DNA of 57,489 nucleotides from a virus. Below the pieces are notes generated by a model, which searched no databases, was not told where the DNA came from, and saw only the letters and a program-made list of their open reading frames with translations. Shown here one piece after another: positions 37,555 to 44,810 of the stretch. The stretch covers positions 1 through 57,489 of the IMG/VR virus record IMGVR_UViG_3300031839_001226. The stretch is one strand, 5' to 3'. Each line of letters opens with the position of its first letter. Positions within the stretch are counted from its first letter, which is position 1. The position numbers and the translations under genes were made by a program.

Positions 37555-37826
37555 CTGAGACACGCCCGAGAGTGGTTATCTACGTTGACCAGAATGGAAA
37601 CTGGTCCGTTCAGGCCGACCCCGGCGTGGATGTGTACTCTGTGGACGAGCTAGTCCCGCACGACCGCGTTTACCAGATGAACCCGGATCATATCGAGGAC
37701 GGCGTTCTTGATGGTGAGGTACACCATGAGAATGACGGAAGTGCGGCTGCGGCTCGGATTACCAGGGCCGTCCGTGAGGCGCACGGGATGCCAGCGTTCG
37801 AGGTGATCGAGAGGAAGCCGTCATGA
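37551..37826 (+). CDS. Small acidic protein, unknown
   Basis: 91 residues. TETRPRVVIYVDQNGNWSVQ then VDVYSVDELVPHDRVYQMNP. ATGA-coupled on both sides; its start codons ATGACTGAGACA are repeated in the next gene. Function unknown. Confidence 0.5.
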   Translation: MTETRPRVVIYVDQNGNWSVQADPGVDVYSVDELVPHDRVYQMNPDHIEDGVLDGEVHHENDGSAAAARITRAVREAHGMPAFEVIERKPS

Positions 37827-37993
37827 CTGAGACACCACTGGAACGGGCGAAGAAAATCGACGCCTTGGCAGACGCGCTGGAACGCATGTGGAGCGGCGGC
37901 GGCGGGGAGTATGGCGTCTACACCGTTGCAAACCAGCGTGAGAAGGTGCGGGAACTGCTACACGAATTGCTCAGAGAGCCAAATGCTTCCTGA
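37823..37993 (+). CDS. Small helical protein
   Basis: 56 residues: ERAKKIDALADALERMWSGG and NQREKVRELLHELLREPNAS. Both neighbours overlap it, which supports translation. Function unknown. Confidence 0.5.
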   Translation: MTETPLERAKKIDALADALERMWSGGGGEYGVYTVANQREKVRELLHELLREPNAS

Positions 37994-38108
37994 CCGCCGC
38001 CCCGAAGTCTATGCCGTCCCTGCTATTGCGGGGGTTATTCTGGTGGTATGGATGGTGTCTGAGGTTGGGAGTTATGTTGTGGGGCTTTGGAATTGGATAG
38101 GAGGGTGA
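37983..38108 (+). CDS. Very small membrane protein
   Basis: 41 residues with one transmembrane helix (YAVPAIAGVILVVWMVSEVG). Overlaps the previous gene by 11 bases. Function unknown. Confidence 0.45.
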   Translation: MLPDRRPEVYAVPAIAGVILVVWMVSEVGSYVVGLWNWIGG

Positions 38109-38109
38109 G

Positions 38110-38382
38110 ATGACGATAAGCGAACGATTGCGAGCGACGAGCGGCAAGGGGCAACGGGCGGTAAGGTATGTGAACAATACAAACGACACGCCGCCGCAAA
38201 CACCGGCGGAAATGGAGCGCATTATCATTCGCCAACGCGCTACAATAGACGCATTGATTGCCGCTGGTCGGGGCCTGTCAAATACAGCTTTCAATCTCGC
38301 GCAGGACGACCACCCTGCCCGAGTTGCACTAGAGAGCGGATATAAGGCTTGGGATGCCGCCTTGTCTAAAGCCCCCCGATAG
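38110..38382 (+). CDS. Small protein, unknown
   Basis: 90 residues. SERLRATSGKGQRAVRYVNN then MERIIIRQRATIDALIAAGR. Last of the rightward run; it converges on and overlaps a leftward gene by 17 bases. Confidence 0.5.
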   Translation: MTISERLRATSGKGQRAVRYVNNTNDTPPQTPAEMERIIIRQRATIDALIAAGRGLSNTAFNLAQDDHPARVALESGYKAWDAALSKAPR

Positions 38383-38698
38383 CCTTCCGTCCCTTCTCGG
38401 ATGCAGTGTGGATTTCCGTCTCTGACATGCCAAGACGGCGGCCGACGATCTTCTCTTTCGGGAACTGCTGGACCACGATCTGGTCAAACCATGCGGGTTT
38501 GTCGGCTGGCATCTCATCGGAAATCGCAGCGACGATCTCCTTCAATGCGGTGACGAGCGCAACGTGACGAGGCCCCTTCTTCGCGTTCTCTTCCGCTTCC
38601 TGTGCGGCCCGCATCTCCGCGTCTGCCAGCTCTTTTCTGATCCGATCTACAGCCTCTGCGGCAGTCTCTACACGGTCCACTTTCCTACGCGGTGCCAT
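38366..38698 (-). CDS. Unknown helical protein, leftward
   Basis: 110 residues. Charged helix VDRIRKELADAEMRAAQEAE then KPAWFDQIVVQQFPKEKIVG and RRLGMSETEIHTASEKGRKA. The second part could be a small HTH. AGGAGG lies 10 bases before its ATG, with an AT-rich run (CTTTACGATATAGG) that may be a promoter. Convergent with the small-gene run; separate unit. Confidence 0.55.
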   Translation of the reverse strand: MAPRRKVDRVETAAEAVDRIRKELADAEMRAAQEAEENAKKGPRHVALVTALKEIVAAISDEMPADKPAWFDQIVVQQFPKEKIVGRRLGMSETEIHTASEKGRKAIGGL

Positions 38699-38755
38699 TG
38701 GTATTCCATCCTCCTATATCGTAAAGGAGGGGAAAGAAGCACAGCGGATTGGCAC

Positions 38756-38784
38756 TTGCAATCCTGTGAACATTGTTCTATGTT
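38756..38784 (+). promoter_or_regulatory. Promoter with palindromic operator in its spacer
   Basis: TTGCAA (38756), 17 bases, TATGTT (38779). The palindrome GAACA-T-TGTTC at 38768-38778 lies inside the spacer, the same design as at 12996-13026. It drives 38829-39289, whose second gene is an HTH protein. Confidence 0.65.
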
Positions 38785-38828
38785 GTGTGTACGGCAATGA
38801 AGCCGACCTAACCGCAAGGGGAAATGCG

Positions 38829-39077
38829 ATGATGAACTACAGGATGGAATACCAAGCCCAGAACGGGGATGACGAAGTTGTCCATCTCGGCCAGCTTTCA
38901 GTAGCAGCCGCCAGAGCGCGCGCTCGTCGCCTCAGCGAGAAGCCCGGTCACTTTTTCACTTTCGGTAACGTCGTCTACCTCATGGGTGCGGACGCTGACG
39001 GAACGGACCAAGAATTGTACACCTACTTCGCCGGCACGATGACGGAGAAGGACTTGGTGAAGGATTGGGATAAGTGA
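38829..39077 (+). CDS. Unknown small protein of a self-regulated cassette
   Basis: 82 residues from the ATG at 38829 after AAGGGG. Helix-rich middle (LSVAAARARARRLSEKPGHF) and an acidic end (YFAGTMTEKDLVKDWDK). No known family. Followed with overlap by an HTH gene, in an anti-CRISPR/Aca-like layout between the early and lysis modules. Function unknown. Confidence 0.65.
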   Translation: MMNYRMEYQAQNGDDEVVHLGQLSVAAARARARRLSEKPGHFFTFGNVVYLMGADADGTDQELYTYFAGTMTEKDLVKDWDK

Positions 39078-39289
39078 CCCCATACGAATTCAAGAACGCC
39101 CGCCTGTCGCTGACAACCACCAGCGGCGGGCGGATGACCGAAGGCAAGATGGCGACCGTCCTTAACGTCAACAAGCGCACCCTGCAATATTGGGAATCCG
39201 ATGACGGAAAACGCCCGCCTCATCCTACCGCAGTCAGGGTGATGCAGTGGTTCCTTGCTGGGTATAGACCGCCTGAATGGCCTGTCTAA
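39074..39289 (+). CDS. HTH DNA-binding protein, probable autorepressor
   Basis: 71 residues from a GTG at 39074. HTH: MTEGKMATVLNVNKRTLQYW then ESDDGKRPPHPTAVRVMQWF. The recognition-helix ending RTLQYWES resembles Aca-type repressors of anti-CRISPR operons and other small XRE proteins. It begins MTPYEFK, like the HTH protein at 13287. Likely binds GAACATTGTTC upstream. Confidence 0.75.
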   Translation: MTPYEFKNARLSLTTTSGGRMTEGKMATVLNVNKRTLQYWESDDGKRPPHPTAVRVMQWFLAGYRPPEWPV

Positions 39290-39357
39290 CTACTTGCTCA
39301 TCACCTTCGCCACTATCTTGTTCACTCCCCCCATAAGGGACCATGCACAGACAGCGG

Positions 39358-39645
39358 CTATCTCCGCCTTGGCGTGTCTTTCATGTGATCGATGGCTTCT
39401 GCAAGCTCTTCCAGCCGAGCGTTGATAGACGATGTGTTCCTGTCTGTGATGGCGTCGGCGATCCGTTTGACCTCGGTAATCAGGCGCTCCATCTGTTCCC
39501 GCTCGACAAATCCGCCCCCGATGCCATCGATGAGCGGGTTTCGGGAAGGGCTCTTGAGGGTGCGTAGGTAGTTCCCTATCGCCCCAAGAATGACAAGCAG
39601 GCCCACGCCTGCGGTTCCTAGAAGCTCAGGTGTCAATTCCATTGC
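39358..39645 (-). CDS. Membrane-anchored coiled-coil protein of the lysis region
   Basis: 95 residues from MELTPELLG at 39645. One transmembrane helix (LGTAGVGLLVILGAIGNYL) then a long helix (EREQMERLITEVKRIADAIT; INARLEELAEAIDHMKD). Overlaps the four-helix gene upstream by 20 bases. Could be an antiholin or second holin; not certain. Confidence 0.5.
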   Translation of the reverse strand, partial: AMELTPELLGTAGVGLLVILGAIGNYLRTLKSPSRNPLIDGIGGGFVEREQMERLITEVKRIADAITDRNTSSINARLEELAEAIDHMKDTPRRR

Positions 39646-40075
39646 GCGCCGTCCGTTGATGATGTGCGTCCGATCTGCCCGCTTCACCCATGGTGCGGAT
39701 GGCGTTGAATGCGTCCAGAAGGAAGAGAACGGGATAGACGGCAAGGCCCGTTCCCCATGTCCCGGCCTGTGCAAGGCCAACGGAAATCTCAAACCAGAAA
39801 AAGCACGAAAAGAATGCGAAGAGCGCCCGCATATGAGGCGACCGACGCCATGCGCCATTGATCGCGAGTACCACCAGCCGCGCACCGCCGGCTATCAGGC
39901 AGGCGAGCGCCCACCAGTTCTGCGGCATGACATCGGCGAGAGCGCGGTACGACACCCGATCATCGAACAACGTCTCGTTTGCCGACAACACCACAGACCA
40001 GAGGAAGAGCATCAACCCCAGCGCCCATTCGGAGGCTCGTGCCGGAAACGTCTCCCTAAGCGACAGCAACGTCAT
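39626..40075 (-). CDS. Multi-spanning membrane protein of the lysis region
   Basis: 149 residues from the ATG at 40075, which has GGGG upstream, rather than the ATG at 40096. About four hydrophobic helices: SEWALGLMLFLWSVVLSANE, ALACLIAGGARLVVLAING, a Phe-rich ALFAFFSCFFWFEISVGLAQ, and TGLAVYPVLFLLDAFNAI. Found near spanin and holin genes. May help lysis or exclude other phages. Confidence 0.5.
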   Translation of the reverse strand: MTLLSLRETFPARASEWALGLMLFLWSVVLSANETLFDDRVSYRALADVMPQNWWALACLIAGGARLVVLAINGAWRRSPHMRALFAFFSCFFWFEISVGLAQAGTWGTGLAVYPVLFLLDAFNAIRTMGEAGRSDAHHQRTARNGIDT

Positions 40076-40358
40076 GTTAACCCCGAATATGTGCATATTT
40101 GGTCAGCCATCGTCTAACCTCTCATCAGGTCGGGCGGTTGGTCAGGGATTGGCGCAATGTTAGCCCCATGGCGTCGGTCCCGCTTGTTGTCTTTTTATGG
40201 GGATGTGGTAGGAAGGAAGGGCTGGCGGCGGCGCTGAAAACCGCAGAAGCACGATGGCGCGGCAAACGCCATTTGATGAGACAAGATGGCCCGCTCTTTG
40301 CCTTTTCGAGCGCAGTTGTCTGTCTCAAGCCTCAGTAGCGCGAGGCCCGCCAGCTACT
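40076..40358. other. Gene-free stretch with a palindrome and a promoter motif
   Basis: No convincing gene. AATATG-TG-CATATT at 40086-40099 is a perfect palindrome just before the membrane gene and may be an operator. TGTGGTAGG at 40204 repeats the motif found before accessory genes at 6.3, 9.2 and 41.7 kb, but here no hairpin or clear gene follows; rightward frames from 40168 and 40254 look doubtful. Confidence 0.4.
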
Positions 40359-40562
40359 TTACCAACACCCCTGCCCTGCCCCGAACCGATTGTGCGCCGC
40401 TACCTGATTGGAGAACGGGCGATCATTCTTCAGGATGAAAACCGACGTTTCAAGGCTCGGACGAAGCGCCTGAAAGCCGTCGCACACATTCTGCTTCGTC
40501 GTCGTCTGGCAGCCGGAAATCAGCGCACAAAGCAATGGCATCAGCAACAGACACTTCATCAT
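40359..40562 (-). CDS. Outer-membrane spanin lipoprotein (Rz1-like)
   Basis: 67 residues. MKCLLLMPLLCALISGC is a lipoprotein signal with the lipobox ISGC; a short Pro-poor mature part follows. It starts inside the Rz-like gene in another frame, the overlapped arrangement typical of Rz/Rz1. With its partner it fuses inner and outer membranes at the end of lysis. Confidence 0.75.
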   Translation of the reverse strand: MMKCLLLMPLLCALISGCQTTTKQNVCDGFQALRPSLETSVFILKNDRPFSNQVAAHNRFGAGQGCW

Positions 40563-40737
40563 CTATGGTTTCCCTTTCCCGGAGGATTTCGACAGAGCGT
40601 TCAAGCGCCTCTACAGCCGCCGCCTGTCGCCCTTCATGCTTTCCATACAGATAGACGCCGGGAGATATGAGAAGCGCACCAGCGGCTACGCCTGCTCCGA
40701 TCTTGAGCCAGTCAGGGATGAGGAAGCCGAACATCAC
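40450..40737 (-). CDS. Inner-membrane spanin (Rz-like)
   Basis: 95 residues. N-terminal transmembrane helix (LKIGAGVAAGALLISPGVYL) then a periplasmic helix (GRQAAAVEALERSVEILRER). Topology and the overlap of 113 bases with the lipoprotein gene support the spanin role. ATGA overlap with the holin candidate gene. Confidence 0.7.
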   Translation of the reverse strand: MMFGFLIPDWLKIGAGVAAGALLISPGVYLYGKHEGRQAAAVEALERSVEILRERETIDDEVSVADAIALCADFRLPDDDEAECVRRLSGASSEP

Positions 40738-40949
40738 ATATCCTCCGCCCGGCGACGGCGCAGGTACTCGCTGAATACGCCATTCGCCAGCACGAGAAGC
40801 GGGAACAAATCGGTCGGCATGATAGGCTCCAGAACGGACGGATCAACATAGGTCACGACGGCGGCGATGATGCCGATTGCCGTCTGAAGGCGAGCCCAGA
40901 AGATCGTCTCGCTTTCCTTAAAAAATCTCTTCGTTCTTTCCCAGAACAT
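40734..40949 (-). CDS. Holin candidate
   Basis: 71 residues from MFWERTKRFF at 40949; the longer frame is poor. Basic N-terminal helix, a transmembrane helix (LQTAIGIIAAVVTYVDPS), a second hydrophobic part (DLFPLLVLANGVFSEYL) and a basic tail RRRRAEDM. Size, place before the spanins and after the endolysin support a holin. Not proven. Confidence 0.6.
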   Translation of the reverse strand: MFWERTKRFFKESETIFWARLQTAIGIIAAVVTYVDPSVLEPIMPTDLFPLLVLANGVFSEYLRRRRAEDM

Positions 40950-41046
40950 TGTCTCGTTCCCTTGTGGATGGTACAAATAGCGAACGCGCCGCAGGGCTGG
41001 CACCCGGCGACGCGCTCTAACCAGCCCAACCTGTCAGGAGGTCAAG

Positions 41047-41628
41047 ATGGCTGCTTCTCGTTTATGCTCGATTCCGAACTGCAACAAGGCGGCGTTTTGC
41101 CGGGGTTGGTGTTCGGCGCATCACTGGAGATTTCGCAAATTCGGCGACCCGCTCGCTGGACCGCCTCTACGCAATCGTTGGGGTTCGCCCGTTTGCATTG
41201 TCGATGGCTGCAACTCGCCTCGGAAGAGAGGAAGTGGCATGTGTACCGCGCACACTTTGCGGAAGTGGCGGCATGGTGATCCGCTTTCTGGAAGAACGCC
41301 AGTAGGAGAGCCCGCCAAGTTCATCAAAAAGGTGCTAGCCACCCCTACGAAAGAGTGCGTTTCATGGCCGTATTCTCGGGGCGTAGACGGCCGGCCACTA
41401 ATCAATAATAATTCGATCAGCGACAGCACCAAGATCGTCTCCCGGATCATTTGCATCGCGGCCCACGGAGAGCCGCCATCCCCTGCCTATGAGGCGGCGC
41501 ACTCATGCGGGAACGGACACCTCGGGTGCGTGAACCCTCTACATTTGCGATGGAGGACGCATCGGCAAAACATGCAAGAGACTTTGATCCACCGAGAAGA
41601 AGGTAAAGGGCGATGGGCCGCGCAGTGA
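41047..41628 (+). CDS. HNH homing endonuclease with two zinc-finger-like units
   Basis: 193 residues. Two repeated units, LCSIPNCNKAAFCRGWCSAH and CIVDGCNSPRKRGSGMCTAH, then WRFRKFGDPL/LRKWRHGDPL, likely bind DNA. The C-terminal HNH core is EAAHSCGNGHLGCVNPLHLR. It is inserted against the lysis operon between holin and endolysin, as expected for a free-standing homing gene. Confidence 0.85.
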   Translation: MAASRLCSIPNCNKAAFCRGWCSAHHWRFRKFGDPLAGPPLRNRWGSPVCIVDGCNSPRKRGSGMCTAHTLRKWRHGDPLSGRTPVGEPAKFIKKVLATPTKECVSWPYSRGVDGRPLINNNSISDSTKIVSRIICIAAHGEPPSPAYEAAHSCGNGHLGCVNPLHLRWRTHRQNMQETLIHREEGKGRWAAQ

Positions 41629-41664
41629 TGCTTAGCCCACATTGGCTGTTTTCCTTTCCGGTTA

Positions 41665-41697
41665 TGTGGTAGGGTTTGCGCCTTCAGATGAGAGGCG
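41665..41697 (+). promoter_or_regulatory. TGTGGTAG promoter-like motif plus RBS hairpin
   Basis: TGTGGTAG at 41665-41672, then a CGCCT/AGGCG hairpin at 41679-41697 whose 3' arm abuts the ribosome site (GAGAGGCGAGAG) of the gene at 41702. Third member of the set at 6338 and 9181. Confidence 0.5.
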
Positions 41698-41701
41698 AGA
41701 G

Positions 41702-42091
41702 ATGAAGCAGTCGCGCTGGCGTGAGCCAATCCTATCGAAAGTGACCGCAATCCCGGTGGCCGTGGATTTGAATGACATGCGCCCGCAAAAAGCATGGCGG
41801 GAACATGAAGTGGACGTTGTTCTTCAAGGCCATTACGACGGCCATTGGTTCTACCCAACCCACCGAGTCGGGCGTCATTTCATAGATGGCGTTCTGACCG
41901 ACACGCAGAATATGCCGCTCGAAAAAGGCGACGTTCCGATGAAGATTGACGAGGCTGACTTCGAGCCTCTACCCGCACCACACGTTGAACAGGCTACACG
42001 GCAGCGACGCCATCCACGCCCATCCCGCAGCAAGAGCAACCACAACAGCAGCGATAATGCCTGTCTTGCCCTTTGGCTTTGGTACTGGTGA
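41702..42091 (+). CDS. Small accessory (moron) protein, unknown
   Basis: 129 residues. EPILSKVTAIPVAVDLNDMR, EVDVVLQGHYDGHWFYPTHR and DGVLTDTQNMPLEKGDVPMK suggest a compact mixed fold. The last 40 residues overlap the endolysin gene on the other strand and have low-complexity sequence. Own promoter-like element. Function unknown. Confidence 0.6.
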   Translation: MKQSRWREPILSKVTAIPVAVDLNDMRPQKAWREHEVDVVLQGHYDGHWFYPTHRVGRHFIDGVLTDTQNMPLEKGDVPMKIDEADFEPLPAPHVEQATRQRRHPRPSRSKSNHNSSDNACLALWLWYW

Positions 42092-42796
42092 GGGTTTTGG
42101 GCTCGGGACGGGGATTGGAGCGGGATCAGGCTGGCGTGGCTGTACGGGCTTTTCTGTGCCAAACCCGGCTTCCGTTAGCGCCTTGAAGAATGCGCGGTGT
42201 GACTTTGCCACTTCCGCGTCACTACCGTCCTTCCCGTTGACGATCCGGCGGGGGTTGGTATCCGGCGGGTTGTCGAGATCGCGTGGGAACACGTAGCCGG
42301 ACAGTTTGCGGTTTCGGAACATCCCCTCCACCATGCCGACGATGGCGATGTCCGCCCCATGCTTCAGGTCGAGCGCGAGAGACGGATTCTTCCTAAGTGG
42401 GATGCCGAGGCGCCGCCCGAACTTGTCGTAGTTCTCCCAATGCGTAAGTTGGATTGGCCCACGCCCGAATGCGCCATCCCGCCAGTACGGCGTTTTGACC
42501 TTGCCGAGCACGCCCTTCTTCCATGCGTTGTCGAGACGGGCAATTACCGTGGCGTCGGACGGGTTCTTGTCCTTGTGGTAGGGCATCACAGTTTCTTTGA
42601 TGCCTCGCATATAGCCGCCGGTCTCTCTGTAGACCTGTGCCATGATGTTCGCGGCATGGTGAGGGTTGCGGACATCGTGGCGTTCAAAGCCGTCTAGGAG
42701 CGCATCTGTGCCCTGCACCTGAGCGGCAGACAGCGAAGTGCCGAAGAGGCCCGATTCGCGACGGCGCAAAGCATCGAAAAACCGCTTCCGGTCCAT
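41969..42796 (-). CDS. Endolysin, GH19-like, with C-terminal membrane anchor
   Basis: 275 residues from the ATG at 42796, eight bases after AGGAG, rather than 42814. Catalytic part: AANIMAQVYRETGGYMRGIK with a candidate Glu, then GAFGRGPIQLTHWENYDKFG, the GH19-type GRGxxQLT...NY signature, and NPRRIVNGKD. A Pro/Lys linker follows and then a hydrophobic helix (GIIAAVVVALAAGWAWM). It cuts peptidoglycan. A C-terminal anchor is unusual and could hold the enzyme inactive until the membrane is depolarised. Confidence 0.85.
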   Translation of the reverse strand: MDRKRFFDALRRRESGLFGTSLSAAQVQGTDALLDGFERHDVRNPHHAANIMAQVYRETGGYMRGIKETVMPYHKDKNPSDATVIARLDNAWKKGVLGKVKTPYWRDGAFGRGPIQLTHWENYDKFGRRLGIPLRKNPSLALDLKHGADIAIVGMVEGMFRNRKLSGYVFPRDLDNPPDTNPRRIVNGKDGSDAEVAKSHRAFFKALTEAGFGTEKPVQPRQPDPAPIPVPSPKPSPVPKPKGKTGIIAAVVVALAAGWAWMASLPCSLFNVWCG

Positions 42797-42894
42797 CGGT
42801 ATTCTCCTGTTCATGTGAGAGCCGCGCTCGGAAGGCGGCTTGAGGTTTTCGGGTGGGTGTGCTTAGGGGTGGGCCGCCAACTGGAAAGCGGCTA

Positions 42895-44805
42895 ATGAAG
42901 TATCTTGCCTACGTGGACGGGCTACGCGCCATCTCCATTCTTTCTGTGGTACTGTACCACATCGGCGGAATTCCGGGATTTTCTGGCGGTTTCGTAGGCG
43001 TAGATGTATTCTTCGTAATTTCCGGCTATCTCATCATCGGCCAGATTGCGAATGACCTGACAAAAGACCGCTTTTCATTCTCGGAATTCTGGTCGCGCCG
43101 CGCCCTACGCATCCTGCCACCATACCTACTCGTCATCATTGCTTCCATGATCGCGGCGCAATACGTGCTCGTCACGGAAAAGGAGTTCACCGAATTTGGG
43201 GATCAGGCGCTCTATTCGGCCCTAATGGTCGTGAACCACTATTTTCTGGAACAGCAAGGATATTGGGATACCGGCGCCGAACTGAAGCCCCTGCTCCACC
43301 TGTGGTCTCTCGCTGTGGAGGAGCAATTTTACGTTGTCGCGCCGATCCTGCTTTTCCTCGGCTGGAGATTTCGGCGGTATGCGCTCCCCCTGGTTGCGAT
43401 CCTTTTCATCGCATCGCTTGCCGGAAGCGTCATGTACACAAACGTGGATGACAAGAACTATGCCTTCTACCTCATGCCGTTGCGTGCATGGGAGTTCATT
43501 GCTGGCGGAGCGGCCTTGCTCATTACGCGCGGCAATATGATGCCGAAGTTTATGCGAGACCCGCTCGGGGTTGTTGGTCTGGTTGCAATCCTGTTAGCGG
43601 TTTCCACATTCTCCGAAGACACCGCGTTCCCATCCTACAGCGCCATGTTGCCGGTATTCGGTGCCGTCGCGATTATTGCGTCCGGCTCGGATTCGCTTGT
43701 CGGGCGGCTGCTCTCGACACGCCCGATGGTCGGCATAGGGCTCGTCTCCTATTCATGGTACCTCTGGCACTGGCCGCTATTGTCGTTCGGCCGCATTTAC
43801 AATTTCGAGGAACAGATATTTGCCTTCGATCTCGCGATGGGCATCGCCGCCCTCGTTCTTGCTATTGGAACGTTCTTCCTTGTCGAACGGCCGATCAGGG
43901 ATTGGCGTCGTCGGCAAGGCGCGCTTGGCTGGCGTCCTGCCTATGTAGGTGGTGCAGTGGCCGCACTGATAGCCGTGGCAGGCGCTACTGTAGGATACGG
44001 CGCCCTGCCCAACGCCGCGATAGCAGCAGCTCAGGAGAGGCCCAAGCCGGCGACTGTCGAAAGACCCGTAACGAGAGGGTACATATTCGGCGATTCACAC
44101 GCCAGAACCGCATACGCCGGCTTGAGCCAGTACCTTGCCGAGCGCAAATCCAAGCTCATAGTTGCGACAGGGAGCGGATGCCCGCCTTTCACATGGGTTG
44201 TGATCCGAACGCCGACTGGCGGCTCATTCAAGAAATGCACGAACATAGTATCGAAGAAGCTCGGCGACGCAAAGGCAGACTACGCCATCCTTCACGCCAG
44301 ATGGAACATCTATGGCCCGCAACCCGAGATCATGCTTGGCGGGAAAACGATGCAGCGGCTGTTGGACCGGGAGGGAGTAGACCCGGCCGACCAAGACGCC
44401 TCATTCGTATCGAGCCTCAAGACCACGATAAGATGGCTGCGCAAGAAGGGCGTCAAGCGCATTCTCATCATCGGCCCCACCCCGGAATTTGTCCGCCGCA
44501 TTCCCGAATGCATTGCCAGAGCCGACCAGTACGGCAAGGACCGGGATGCTTACTGTTCCGTCCCCCGCGCTACGAATGATAGCAGGCGCGCGAAGATCGT
44601 TGGCCTATTGAAACAGGGAGCGGACGGCATGGAAGGCGTGCGCGTCGTGGACCCGATCAACATGTTCTGCGGCGATGATATCTGCCGCCCATACCATGGC
44701 GACGATCTCCTTTTCCGGGACGCAAACCACCTCTCGGAATCTGAAGGTGTTCCCCTTATGGTCGCAAGCATGAAGGACGATCTGGACTGGCTGGTTGGTC
44801 GATAG
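42895..44805 (+). CDS. O-acyltransferase (OafA-type) with SGNH domain
   Basis: 636 residues from MKYLAYVDGLRAISI at 42895. Acyltransferase-3 domain with about ten membrane helices: DGLRAISILSVVLYHIGG with the conserved His, FVGVDVFFVISGYLI, FWSRRALRILPPYL and HLWSLAVEEQFYVV. After residue 380, an SGNH hydrolase-like domain: YIFGDSHARTAY and a late DANHLSESEG. Acetylates surface polysaccharide. Read against the tail operon, next to the tailspike; likely lysogenic conversion that blocks adsorption by similar phages. Confidence 0.9.
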   Translation: MKYLAYVDGLRAISILSVVLYHIGGIPGFSGGFVGVDVFFVISGYLIIGQIANDLTKDRFSFSEFWSRRALRILPPYLLVIIASMIAAQYVLVTEKEFTEFGDQALYSALMVVNHYFLEQQGYWDTGAELKPLLHLWSLAVEEQFYVVAPILLFLGWRFRRYALPLVAILFIASLAGSVMYTNVDDKNYAFYLMPLRAWEFIAGGAALLITRGNMMPKFMRDPLGVVGLVAILLAVSTFSEDTAFPSYSAMLPVFGAVAIIASGSDSLVGRLLSTRPMVGIGLVSYSWYLWHWPLLSFGRIYNFEEQIFAFDLAMGIAALVLAIGTFFLVERPIRDWRRRQGALGWRPAYVGGAVAALIAVAGATVGYGALPNAAIAAAQERPKPATVERPVTRGYIFGDSHARTAYAGLSQYLAERKSKLIVATGSGCPPFTWVVIRTPTGGSFKKCTNIVSKKLGDAKADYAILHARWNIYGPQPEIMLGGKTMQRLLDREGVDPADQDASFVSSLKTTIRWLRKKGVKRILIIGPTPEFVRRIPECIARADQYGKDRDAYCSVPRATNDSRRAKIVGLLKQGADGMEGVRVVDPINMFCGDDICRPYHGDDLLFRDANHLSESEGVPLMVASMKDDLDWLVGR

Positions 44806-44810
44806 TACGC

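Noticed and set aside
39290-39357. Short leftward frame after the coiled-coil lysis gene
   Set aside because: The readable C-terminal-like piece has no start codon of its own with a ribosome site.
40254-40670. Rightward 138-residue frame after a TGTGGTAG motif
   Set aside because: Runs antisense through both spanin genes and has Pro/Arg-rich shadow sequence; no RBS hairpin.
43488-44579. 363-residue rightward frame
   Set aside because: Out-of-frame shadow of the acyltransferase; Arg-rich and without domains.
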